This document shows positions 6,849 through 14,401 of a DNA stretch of 17,324 nucleotides, one piece after another. Source of the stretch: JBEKTY01 sp049515555 (lineage in GTDB: Bacteria > Planctomycetota > Planctomycetia > Pirellulales > Thermoguttaceae). Both the position numbers and the translations under genes were made by a program. The first letter of the stretch is position 1. Every line of letters starts with the position of its first letter. The stretch lies in assembly GCA_049515555.1 (NCBI GenBank), contig JBEKTY010000209.1, positions 1 to 17,324 on the forward strand. The letters are read 5' to 3'. The notes under the pieces are model-generated. The model searched no databases, had not been told where the DNA came from, and saw only the letters and a list, made by a program, of their open reading frames with translations.

Positions 6849-7547
6849 ATGAGCAACGAATTCATGGAGACGTTGGACGGGGCTACCCGGTTGGTGAGAG
6901 GGATCGCCACCTTCGTCGTTATTGCCGTCTGGATCGTGATGACGGCCGGTCCGTACATCATCTACCGGAACGTCGCCGATTTCCTGACGTGTGCCATCAC
7001 CAGGGACCGGGTGTGGATCGTTGAGGAAAACCACGCCATCTTCGCCGGGATGATACCAAGCCCCTTCCCCATGATCGACGGCCACGAGAAGAACTGCCCG
7101 ATTCAGCGATACTACGCCTGCGTCAGGTCGGTCAGGGAGGCCGAGGACTGGCTGCTGGACCACGGCTACAAGAAGACCACGATCTACACGGAGCACCTTC
7201 CCGAGAGCGACACGCAGAAGGAGTTCTTCATCCGGCACGTGCCAGGGACGAAAGCCTACTCGGTCGTTGCGCTGATGATCGACTACGGGGATTACGACAT
7301 CCGCCTGGTGCCGTATCACTACGCTCGTGGCAAGTCGCCGGTCGACTTCTCCCGCTTCCAAGAGGTAGATTGGAGCGAGACGGGGGGCTGGAACAACCCG
7401 CTGCCCATGCCGTGGATCTCGACGGACGGCTATGGTTCGCACACCTTTGGCGGCCGCACCCCGTATTCCAATCACGAGGAAGTGGGGCAATACGATTGGG
7501 ATCGCTACGTGGAGGCGGTCACGGGCAAAGCTCCATCTCGTGATTGA
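6849..7547 (+). CDS. Membrane-anchored hypothetical protein
   Basis: The 232-residue protein has an N-terminal membrane anchor at about residues 17-39 (RGIATFVVIAVWIVMTAGPYI) and a hydrophilic domain of roughly 190 residues. That domain is rich in aromatic and acidic residues (for example DYGDYDIRLVPYHYARG), with no recognised motif or repeat. Only one membrane segment is visible and there is no cleavage site, so it is probably a bitopic inner-membrane protein. The start ATG follows GAGGTGCAGCC, nine bases after the upstream small membrane protein. The gene ends two bases before the dispersed repeat at 7550. Function unknown. Confidence 0.75.
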   Translation: MSNEFMETLDGATRLVRGIATFVVIAVWIVMTAGPYIIYRNVADFLTCAITRDRVWIVEENHAIFAGMIPSPFPMIDGHEKNCPIQRYYACVRSVREAEDWLLDHGYKKTTIYTEHLPESDTQKEFFIRHVPGTKAYSVVALMIDYGDYDIRLVPYHYARGKSPVDFSRFQEVDWSETGGWNNPLPMPWISTDGYGSHTFGGRTPYSNHEEVGQYDWDRYVEAVTGKAPSRD

Positions 7548-7549
7548 CC

Positions 7550-7652
7550 ATGAAGAAGAGAACCGGCCCGTAGTGGCGGCCTACGGCCGGATGACCACCC
7601 TTTTGTTCCACAGGGATTCCCGATTATCTGATGGAGTTCGGGTTTTGCCACA
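7550..7652 (+). repeat. Dispersed ~100-bp hairpin repeat, copy 1
   Basis: This matches 15168-15269 in the same orientation over about 100 bases with few gaps (roughly three quarters identical by eye). Both copies share ATGAARAAG, GGCGGCCTAC, GACCACCCTT and CAGGGATTCCCGATTAT. Near its start CCGGCC..GTAG pairs with CTAC..GGCCGG around a short loop. On the minus strand this stem is followed by a pyrimidine tract (TTCTCTTCTTC), resembling an intrinsic terminator. No reading frame is conserved between the copies, so it is probably structural or non-coding. Confidence 0.65.
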
Positions 7653-7852
7653 GACCCGACGCTGATCGGGGTTCCCATCGCCACTGGTCAAACCTGAAAC
7701 AACTTAGTCGACAAGAAACCCCAGTCCGCCAAGCACAATGGCCGACTCCTGCGACACCGCAAACCCATCCTTTGGGCACCAAATCGTCCAAAAAACCACC
7801 CGCCAGAGTTAGAAAAGGTGGCAAGGAATCGTTTTCCCGAGCGACGGGCATA

Positions 7853-7880
7853 TTGACATGCGATGTGGGCAGATCATATT
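7853..7880 (+). promoter_or_regulatory. Candidate sigma-70-type promoter
   Basis: TTGACA at 7853-7858 is a perfect -35 hexamer. CATATT at 7875-7880, after a 16-base spacer, matches four of six -10 positions. The site lies about 200 bases before the first GloVer gene and just upstream of the conserved leader hairpin. Confidence 0.35.
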
Positions 7881-7994
7881 AGATGTCATAAATATCGCTT
7901 TGCCCTGGTGGTCGAGAACCGACCGGAGGCAGCGTTGCACTTCGATCACCGCTTCTGATTCGTGTCAGGGTGGGTCGCTGTGCGGTTCTTGTAG

Positions 7995-8009
7995 TGGCTC
8001 GCATGTTGT
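7995..8009 (+). promoter_or_regulatory. Weak sigma-54-like -24/-12 element
   Basis: TGGCTCGCATGTTGT fits the TGGC-N7-TTGC layout except that the -12 element ends in GT instead of GC. It is noted because PEP-CTERM genes in several bacteria are controlled by a sigma-54 activator (PrsR). It lies 75 bases before the start. The key -12 base is missing, so this is speculative. Confidence 0.2.
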
Positions 8010-8083
8010 GGGCTACTTCCCTATTTTTTTGTGCGGTGGGATTGTCGTGTCGTTTTGGTGTCGGAGGTTGGAGGAGGTGAGGG

Positions 8084-10765
8084 ATGAGAAGGATGGTCGT
8101 AGGTGCGTTGGGGTTTCCTTCTCGTCGAGAACGATTGGGCTGTCGTCACAGGATGGGCCTGGTCGCAAGGCTTGGCGTGTTGATCCTCCTGGCAGCGGCA
8201 TGCCCGGCGAGCGCCCAGACACTTACCACGCTGCTCTCGTTTAGCGGCACCAACGGCGCACATCCATGGGGTGATCTGACGCTAAACGGCTCAACCCTAT
8301 ATGGGATGACCTGGGGAGGCGGTGCCAATGGCTACGGCACGGTTTTCAGCATCCCCGTCAGCGGCGGCACCCCCACGACCCTGCTCTCGTTTGACGGCAC
8401 CAACGGCGCATACCCCGAATATGGTGGTTTGACGCTCAGCGGCCCCACCCTCTATGGGACGACATCTAGTGGCGGAAACGGCTGTGGCAACATTTTCAGC
8501 ATCAACACGGACGGCAGTGGCTTCCAAAATATGTTCTCATTTGGTGGTAGCAGTAATGGCTCATCTCCCAATGGTAGTTTGACGGTCGGCGGCGGCACGC
8601 TCTTTGGAATGACAACGAGCGGCGGAAGCAACGGCTACGGCACGGTTTTCAGCATCCCCGTCAGCGGTGGCACCCCCACGACCCTGCTCTCGTTTGACGG
8701 CACCAACGGCAGCGTTCCCACCGGCAGTTTGACTCTCAGCGGCGGCACGCTCTTTGGAATGACAACGAGCGGCGGAAGCAACGACTACGGCACGGTTTTC
8801 AGCATCCCCGTCAGCGGCGGCACCCCCACGACCCTGCTCTCGTTCAACGGCACCAACGGCAAATATCCCTTTGGCAGTCTGACGTTAAGCGGTTCAACCC
8901 TTTATGGGATGACCGAATGCAGCGGCGATAACGGCTTCGGAAACATTTTTAGCATCAACACGGACGGCAGTGGCTTCCACAACCTGCTCTCGTTTAGTGG
9001 CACTGACGGGTTGCATCCCACTGGTAATTTGACGCTCGGCGGGTCAACTCTCTATGGGATGACCTGTGGAGGCGGTGCCAATGGCTACGGCACGGTTTTC
9101 AGCATCAACATGGACGGTAGCGACTACAAAACTTTGCTTGCCTTCAACGGCACCAGCGGGGCAAATCCCTTCGGCAGTTTGACACTCAGCGGTCCAAGTC
9201 TCTATGGGATGACCGAATGGGGCGGTATTAACAACGACGGCACGGTTTTCGCCCTCAACATTGCACCTGCCAGGGTCGGCCTGAGCAACGTGTCCAATGC
9301 CACGATCATCAGAGGGGGAACAGCTGCGCTAGGCACGACGGTGGGTAATTCGCCCAGTTCTGGATACAACCTGAACTACACGCTCACGGCAGCCGTCCAA
9401 AGCGGCGTTGCTACACTGGGATCGCCCACGCCCGGTTCTGACAGTCTTGCTCCTGGTGCGAACGATTCCTGCACTGTCTCAGCTACTTCCACCAATCTTG
9501 GCGTCAACACGATCTCTTTCACCGCAAGCGATCCGAATGCATCCAATGGTTCCCAGACCACTACGGCAACCCTCACCGTCCTCGACCACTCCAACGCCTC
9601 CCTGTCGTCCAGTGCAACCCTGACAACCCAAACGATCAACTTCGGTAACGTGTTGCGAGGGGCGACCGTTTCCAGCCAGAGTTTCACGATTTACAACCTC
9701 GCGCCGAACACGTCGGCGGGCAACACGGCCAACCTTCAACTGACCGGCTTCACGGCGACCGGCGACTCGGCTCTCAGCACAAACCTCTCGACGTTCAACG
9801 GCTTGCTGCCGACCACGGGCAACACCTACACAGCCTCGCTCAACACCGCCAATTACACCACGACGGGAATCACGACCATCACCATGTCGGCTTCCCAACT
9901 GGCCGACGATAGCACTTTGTCGGGTGCGGGCAGCAACAACAACGGGGCCATCACCCTCACGCTGCAAGGCAATGTGGGCAATGCCACCGCCGACAAGAGC
10001 AATTCGCAAAACACCTTCGGCACGGCCTTGACTGCCGGAGTGGCCGCCAACGCCGGTTACGCCAACTTGGCTTCCAAGGTCACTACCACGAGCGGCAGCG
10101 GCGGCTACGGCATGATTGGCAGCGAGGCGACCATTCTGGCGGGCACTAACACGAGCGGCTCGGCCCAGACGGTCACGATGCAGTGGCGGACGCAGACGCT
10201 AGCGGAGCGAGCGAGCCCGGCGCTCGTTAGCGACGTGGTGAGCCTCAGCGGAATGGCACTGGACGGCACCAGCCAGACCAGTCCCTTCGTGTTGCAGATG
10301 ACCTACAATCCGGCCTTGCTGCCGCTTGGCTCGGACAGTGAGGGGTTGTGGGCGGCCGACAAGAGGATTTATCTGGCGTGGCTCGACCCTGGCGACGGCA
10401 AATGGGAGAACGCTGTCGCCGGCAACGTCGGCACCAACCTGGGCGTTTTTCAACTCGGGGCTTGGGTTCCCGGCGACATGACACTGGGCGACTATGGGGT
10501 GAATACGGCCAACCACACGGTCTGGGCCGTCCTAGATCACAACAGTGACTTCGCAGTTGTGCCTGAGCCTGCCACCTTCGCACTGCTCGGTGTCGGTGTT
10601 GTTGCTCTTGTCGGCTACGGTTGGCGACGGCGGCGGAAGCGTTCTTTATCACTTGCTGACGAGCCAACCCTTTCCAGCGATGACGAAACAGATTTGCAAG
10701 CGGACGGCCCAGCCATTCTGTCCCTGCCGTCTCGCTGGACAGAGGCGAAACGAAGAGCAGCATAA
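8084..10765 (+). CDS. Exported GloVer-repeat protein with PEP-CTERM sorting signal (large paralogue)
   Basis: The 893-residue protein starts with a basic 23-residue extension and a signal peptide (about 24-45, ending PASAQ). Seven repeats with the core (T/S)L(Y/F)GMT..GG.N.YGTVFSI occupy about 46-395; this is the TIGR03803 GloVer repeat. A Ser/Thr/Asn/Gly-rich region follows (about 395-700), probably beta-sandwich domains of the choice-of-anchor type (TINFGNVLRGATVSSQSFTI), and then a unique domain to about 820. Residues 827-853 are the PEP-CTERM signal: PEPATFALLG, a hydrophobic helix, then WRRRRKR. A further 40 residues lie beyond it. The protein is probably processed by an exosortase and delivered to the cell surface or matrix. 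The start is supported by GGAGGAGGTGAGGG just upstream and by alignment with the two paralogues. It leads a three-gene run. Confidence 0.85.
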   Translation: MRRMVVGALGFPSRRERLGCRHRMGLVARLGVLILLAAACPASAQTLTTLLSFSGTNGAHPWGDLTLNGSTLYGMTWGGGANGYGTVFSIPVSGGTPTTLLSFDGTNGAYPEYGGLTLSGPTLYGTTSSGGNGCGNIFSINTDGSGFQNMFSFGGSSNGSSPNGSLTVGGGTLFGMTTSGGSNGYGTVFSIPVSGGTPTTLLSFDGTNGSVPTGSLTLSGGTLFGMTTSGGSNDYGTVFSIPVSGGTPTTLLSFNGTNGKYPFGSLTLSGSTLYGMTECSGDNGFGNIFSINTDGSGFHNLLSFSGTDGLHPTGNLTLGGSTLYGMTCGGGANGYGTVFSINMDGSDYKTLLAFNGTSGANPFGSLTLSGPSLYGMTEWGGINNDGTVFALNIAPARVGLSNVSNATIIRGGTAALGTTVGNSPSSGYNLNYTLTAAVQSGVATLGSPTPGSDSLAPGANDSCTVSATSTNLGVNTISFTASDPNASNGSQTTTATLTVLDHSNASLSSSATLTTQTINFGNVLRGATVSSQSFTIYNLAPNTSAGNTANLQLTGFTATGDSALSTNLSTFNGLLPTTGNTYTASLNTANYTTTGITTITMSASQLADDSTLSGAGSNNNGAITLTLQGNVGNATADKSNSQNTFGTALTAGVAANAGYANLASKVTTTSGSGGYGMIGSEATILAGTNTSGSAQTVTMQWRTQTLAERASPALVSDVVSLSGMALDGTSQTSPFVLQMTYNPALLPLGSDSEGLWAADKRIYLAWLDPGDGKWENAVAGNVGTNLGVFQLGAWVPGDMTLGDYGVNTANHTVWAVLDHNSDFAVVPEPATFALLGVGVVALVGYGWRRRRKRSLSLADEPTLSSDDETDLQADGPAILSLPSRWTEAKRRAA

Positions 10766-10799
10766 TCACAGTTGACGGGCGTTCCGATTGCGTTCCAGG

Positions 10800-10813
10800 G
10801 CGAGAACGTTCGC
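10800..10813 (+). promoter_or_regulatory. Leader hairpin of the second GloVer gene
   Basis: GCGA and TCGC pair around GAACGT, 20 bases before the start codon. The corresponding positions in the other two paralogues also form hairpins with different paired bases. Confidence 0.3.
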
Positions 10814-10833
10814 AGGCAGCGAGGAGGTGTGAG

Positions 10834-12225
10834 ATGAAGAGGTGGGTCGCAGGTGCGTTGGGATTGCGCTCTTGTCGAGAAAGGTTGCGTCTTCGTCACA
10901 GAATGAGTTTAGTCGCAAGGTTTGTCGCATTGATCCTCCTGGCAGCGGCGTCAGGCCCGGCGAGCGCCCAGACTCTTACTATTCTGCACTCATTTGGCGG
11001 CGGCAACAGCGACGGCTCATATCCCCAAGGCAGTCTAACGCTCAGCGGCTCGACCCTTTATGGGATGACCTCTGGGGGCGGTGCCAACGGCGATGGCACG
11101 GTTTTCAGCATCCCCGTGAGTGGGGGCACCCTCACGACCTTGCTTGACTTCAACGGTCCCAACGGCGCATATCCAACGGGTAGTTTGATACTTAGCGGCT
11201 CGACCCTATATGGAATGACCGGGGGAGGCGGAAACGGCGGCTACGGCACCATCTTCTCCGAACCGGTCACGGGCGGCACCCCGACCACCTTGTTCTCGTT
11301 TGATTACAGCAGTGGCTCGCAGCCCTTCGGCAGTTTGATACTAAGCGGCTCGACCTTGTATGGGACGACCCACCAGGGCGGGCTCTACGGCTACGGCACC
11401 ATCTTCTCCGAACCGGTCACGGGCGGCACCCCGACCGTCCTGTGTTCGTTTAGTGGCAGCGGCCAAGGTCCCTACGGTAGTTTGATACTTAGCGGCTCGA
11501 CCTTGTATGGGATGACAGAGGGAGGCGGAACGAACGGCACATACGGCACCATCTTCTCCGAACCGGTCACGGGCGGCACGCCGACCACCCTGTTCTCGTT
11601 TCCGCTTAACGGCGCCGCCGGTGCAGACCCGCATGGCAGTTTGATACTCAGCGGCTCGACCTTGTATGGGATGACCTCCCTCAACGGAGCAAACGGCTCC
11701 GGCACCATCTTCTCCGAACCGGTCACGGGCGGCACGCCGACCACCTTGTTCTCGTTTTCGGCCAACGGCGTCAACGGCGCAGAGCCCGCTGGTAGTTTGA
11801 TACTCAGCGGCTCGACCCTTTATGGAATGACCGAGTTCGGCGGGGCAAACACAGACGGCACCATCTTCGCTGAATCGGTTGCGGGCGGCACGCCGACCAC
11901 TCTGGTTTCGTTTACCGGCGACGACGGCTCATATCCCGGCGCTGCTCCCATGGGCGATTTGACACTCAGCGGCTCAACCCTATATGGGATGACCCAGTAT
12001 GGCGGTGCCAACGGCGACGGCACCGTTTTCGCCTTGACGCTTCCGACACCCGAACCTTCCACTTTCGCCCTTCTCGCTGCTGGTGCCATCAGCCTCGTCG
12101 GTTACGGATGGCGACGGAGACGGGTAGCGAAAAGAACTGCCCAACCAGAACCACAAGATGACTCTCCGGCAACCCTGGCCTTCCCTTCACAGTCATCCCA
12201 TCACTCGGCACGGCGGGCGGCTTGA
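10834..12225 (+). CDS. Exported GloVer-repeat protein with PEP-CTERM sorting signal (second paralogue)
   Basis: The 463-residue protein has the same N-terminal extension and signal peptide as its neighbours (cleavage near residue 46, GPASAQ). Seven GloVer repeats of about 50 residues fill the mature region. Most carry the local variant GTIFSEPVTGGTPTTLFSF, unlike the SIPVSGG form of the first gene. The repeats run straight into the sorting signal at 406-434 (PEPSTFALLA, hydrophobic helix, WRRRRVAKR), so the beta-sandwich region of the larger paralogue is absent. A 29-residue tail ending in RRAA follows the arginine cluster. The ATG at 10834 is preceded by GAGGAGGTGTGAG. The gene begins 68 bases after the first, and co-transcription is likely. 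The repeats probably fold as a beta-propeller; ligand and role are unknown. Confidence 0.88.
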   Translation: MKRWVAGALGLRSCRERLRLRHRMSLVARFVALILLAAASGPASAQTLTILHSFGGGNSDGSYPQGSLTLSGSTLYGMTSGGGANGDGTVFSIPVSGGTLTTLLDFNGPNGAYPTGSLILSGSTLYGMTGGGGNGGYGTIFSEPVTGGTPTTLFSFDYSSGSQPFGSLILSGSTLYGTTHQGGLYGYGTIFSEPVTGGTPTVLCSFSGSGQGPYGSLILSGSTLYGMTEGGGTNGTYGTIFSEPVTGGTPTTLFSFPLNGAAGADPHGSLILSGSTLYGMTSLNGANGSGTIFSEPVTGGTPTTLFSFSANGVNGAEPAGSLILSGSTLYGMTEFGGANTDGTIFAESVAGGTPTTLVSFTGDDGSYPGAAPMGDLTLSGSTLYGMTQYGGANGDGTVFALTLPTPEPSTFALLAAGAISLVGYGWRRRRVAKRTAQPEPQDDSPATLAFPSQSSHHSARRAA

Positions 12226-12248
12226 TCTTCATGTCCTATTCCATCCCA

Positions 12249-12264
12249 GGGCGAGCAATCGCCC
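12249..12264 (+). promoter_or_regulatory. Leader hairpin of the third GloVer gene
   Basis: GGGCGA and TCGCCC form a perfect six-base-pair stem closed by a GCAA tetraloop, 21 bases before the start codon. It occupies the same place as the hairpin before the second gene. Confidence 0.4.
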
Positions 12265-12285
12265 GCAGTTTCAGTGGAGCGTGAG

Positions 12286-13674
12286 ATGAGAGGGTTAGAT
12301 GTAGGTGGGTTTGGATTGTGTTCTTGTCGAGAACGATTGGGCTGTCGTCACAGAATGCGTCTGGTGACAAGTCTTGGCGCACTGATTCTCCTGGCAACGG
12401 TGTCGGGCCCGGCCAACTCCCAGACGCTTACGACCTTGGGCTCGTTCAACGGCAGCAATGGTATGTGGCCCACTGGCAGTTTGACGCTCAGCACAGACGG
12501 CTCAACCTTCTACGGGACGACCAGCGAGGGCGGCGGCGGCAATAGCTACGGCACGGTTTTCAGCGTCCCGGTGGGCGGCGGCACGCCCACGGCCTTGGGC
12601 TCGTTCAACGGCAGCAATGGTGTTATCCCCGAAGGCAGCTTGACGCTCATCGGCTCAACCCTCTACGGGACGACCTATGAGGGCGGCGCCAGCGGCGGCG
12701 GCACGGTTTTCAGCGTCCCCGTGGGCGGCGGCACGCCCACGGCCTTGGGCTCGTTCAACGGCAGCAGTGGCGGCTGCCCCAAAGGCAGTTTGACGCTGAT
12801 CGGCTCAACCCTCTATGGGACGGCCTACGCTGGCGGCGCCAGCAATGACGGCACGGTTTTCGGCATCCCCGTGGGCGGCGGCACGCCCACCGCCTTGGGC
12901 TCGTTCAACGGCAGCAACGGTGTCGCTCCCTGTGGCAGTTTGACGCTCAGCGCTGACGGCTCAACCCTCTACGGGACGGCCGAAGGGGGTGGTGCCAGCG
13001 GCTACGGCACGGTTTTCAGCATCCCCGTGGGCGGCGGCACGCCCACGGCCTTGGGCTCGTTCAACGGCAAAGGCAATGGTGCTTATCCCGGTGGCGGCTT
13101 GACGCTTATCGGCTCAACTCTCTATGGGACGACCGAAGAGGCCGGCGGCGGCGGCTACGGCACGGTTTTCAGCATCCCCGTGAGCGGGGGCACGCCTACC
13201 GCCTTGGGCTCGTTCAACAGCAGTGATGGTGCTTACCCCTGTGGCGGCTTGACGCTCAGCGCTGACGGCTCAACCTTCTACGGGACGGCCTGTTATCGTG
13301 GCGCCAACCTCGACGGAGCGGTCTTCAGCATCCCCGTGGGCGGCGGCACGCCCACGGCCTTGACCTCGTTCAACGGCAGCGACGGCGTCTGCCCCATGGG
13401 CGATTTGGCTCTCAGCGCTGACGGCTCAACCCTCTACGGGACGACCGAATACGGCGGCGACACCAACTCGGGAACGGTCTTCGCCCTGACGCTTCCGACA
13501 CCCGAACCCTCCACCTTCGCACTGCTCGGTGTCGGTGCCATCGGCCTCGTCGCCTACGGATGGCGACGGCGGGCAGCGAGAAGAACTGCCCAACCAGAAC
13601 CACAAGACGACGATCCGGCAACCCTGTCCTTCCCTTCACAGTCGCCCCGTCACTCGGCACGACGGGCAGCATAA
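12286..13674 (+). CDS. Exported GloVer-repeat protein with PEP-CTERM sorting signal (third paralogue)
   Basis: I start this 462-residue protein at the ATG at 12286 rather than the GTG at 12274, because it aligns exactly with the starts of both paralogues and follows GGAGCGTGAG. The layout is a basic extension, a signal peptide ending near residue 46 (GPANSQ), seven GloVer repeats, PEP-CTERM at 406-433 (PEPSTFALLG, helix, WRRRAARR) and a 29-residue tail ending RRAA. Its repeats use yet another homogenised variant (GTVFSIPVGGGTPTALGSFNGS), often with an extra SADG before STLYGT. The tail is almost identical to that of the second gene, so these two are the closer pair. It is the last gene of the run and converges on the minus-strand HTH gene 100 bases away. 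No strong terminator is visible between them. Confidence 0.88.
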   Translation: MRGLDVGGFGLCSCRERLGCRHRMRLVTSLGALILLATVSGPANSQTLTTLGSFNGSNGMWPTGSLTLSTDGSTFYGTTSEGGGGNSYGTVFSVPVGGGTPTALGSFNGSNGVIPEGSLTLIGSTLYGTTYEGGASGGGTVFSVPVGGGTPTALGSFNGSSGGCPKGSLTLIGSTLYGTAYAGGASNDGTVFGIPVGGGTPTALGSFNGSNGVAPCGSLTLSADGSTLYGTAEGGGASGYGTVFSIPVGGGTPTALGSFNGKGNGAYPGGGLTLIGSTLYGTTEEAGGGGYGTVFSIPVSGGTPTALGSFNSSDGAYPCGGLTLSADGSTFYGTACYRGANLDGAVFSIPVGGGTPTALTSFNGSDGVCPMGDLALSADGSTLYGTTEYGGDTNSGTVFALTLPTPEPSTFALLGVGAIGLVAYGWRRRAARRTAQPEPQDDDPATLSFPSQSPRHSARRAA

Positions 13675-13774
13675 TCTCATCTCTCCCATCCGACATTATT
13701 ATCGGCAGCGGCCGTCATTACTAACACTGTCCTGACCGTGGGTCTGCCATTCTTCCATCTCGACAGGATCAACT

Positions 13775-14383
13775 TCACTTCCCCACCCTCGGCCCACGCT
13801 TATGCGGCCATCGCATTGACCGAATGTCAATATCATCGCCATCGGTCGTGAAGATAGACCGTCGCTCGCTTCGTTGAAGCAGGCGGAACGGCTGCGTTGG
13901 TTCTCCCGGTGCCGCCTCCTGGATAGCACGCCTGTGCCCACCTTCATCGAAATAGACGGTCAGCTTCCGGCTGAACACCAGCCAAGTCTTCTGGTGGAAT
14001 TCCTCCGCAAGTCCTGCGGCGTGCTTCTCCATTTCGTAGGGTGTCGTGACGCCTTCGGGAAAATAGTGAGCCATGTAGTAGCCTGGCAGCATCTCGGCGA
14101 TCAAGTGCGGCCTGACAGGTTGGTTGGCCCACTCGTTCCAGCGTTGGACAAACTCCCGGCGGTCTTCTTCCACCAGCCTTTGGATCGTCGCCTTGTGGAC
14201 GCCCAATGCAGCGGCAAGCTGTCGGAAGAAACGGGAGTCAATGTCACCGGTCTGCTCGAAGCGGACGATCTTGTTCGCCGCACCGACGAGACTTCGGTAG
14301 CCGAGGAGTCGGGCGACTTGTCCGGGATGCAGCCCCAAGGCGATCCGCTGCTGCCAGAAATGGTTGGAGAGGTTCGTAGCCAT
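13775..14383 (-). CDS. Helix-turn-helix protein, second of a tandem pair
   Basis: The 202-residue product begins MATNLSNHFWQQRIALGLHP. Residues about 5-65 form a Cro/C1-type helix-turn-helix: LHPGQVARLLGY, a short turn, then ANKIVRFEQTGDI and a helix with LAAALGVHKATIQRLVEED. A domain of about 130 residues with conserved tryptophans and prolines follows (RWNEWANQPVRPHLIAEMLPG). The start at 14383 is preferred over the TTG at 14395 because it aligns with the paralogue's first residue. The gene begins 18 bases after the paralogue's stop on the same strand, so the pair is probably one operon. It is likely DNA-binding; the role of the C-terminal domain is unknown. Confidence 0.75.
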   Translation of the reverse strand: MATNLSNHFWQQRIALGLHPGQVARLLGYRSLVGAANKIVRFEQTGDIDSRFFRQLAAALGVHKATIQRLVEEDRREFVQRWNEWANQPVRPHLIAEMLPGYYMAHYFPEGVTTPYEMEKHAAGLAEEFHQKTWLVFSRKLTVYFDEGGHRRAIQEAAPGEPTQPFRLLQRSERRSIFTTDGDDIDIRSMRWPHKRGPRVGK

Positions 14384-14401
14384 CAGAGGAAGCAATCCGT
14401 T

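Larger units (their letters stand above)
7653..8083 (+). other. Long untranslated leader region before the first GloVer gene
   Basis: No gene is supported in these 430 bases. The right half contains a candidate promoter (7853-7880), a small hairpin (7910-7924), and AGGCAGCG at 7927-7934. In the second paralogue AGGCAGCG is joined directly to AGGAGGTG, whereas here 137 bases separate them. Confidence 0.5.

Noticed and set aside
6630..7490. 286-residue minus-strand frame
   Set aside because: It is the antisense shadow of the two small membrane-protein genes, which have good ribosome-binding sites and membrane segments. The antisense product is an Asp/Val/Arg-rich composition typical of shadows.
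7550..7665. Small protein encoded by the dispersed repeat
   Set aside because: Copy 2 has a 26-codon frame from its ATG, but copy 1 stops after seven codons and shifts frame, so conservation is at the DNA or RNA level only.
8084..13674. CRISPR-like or tandem DNA repeat array
   Set aside because: The repeats are in-frame coding repeats of variable spacing with protein-level conservation. There are no identical repeats with unique spacers of constant length.
13675..13774. Terminator between the third GloVer gene and the HTH gene
   Set aside because: Only a four-base stem (CCGA/TCGG near 13690-13705) is visible, too weak to call in the convergent gap.
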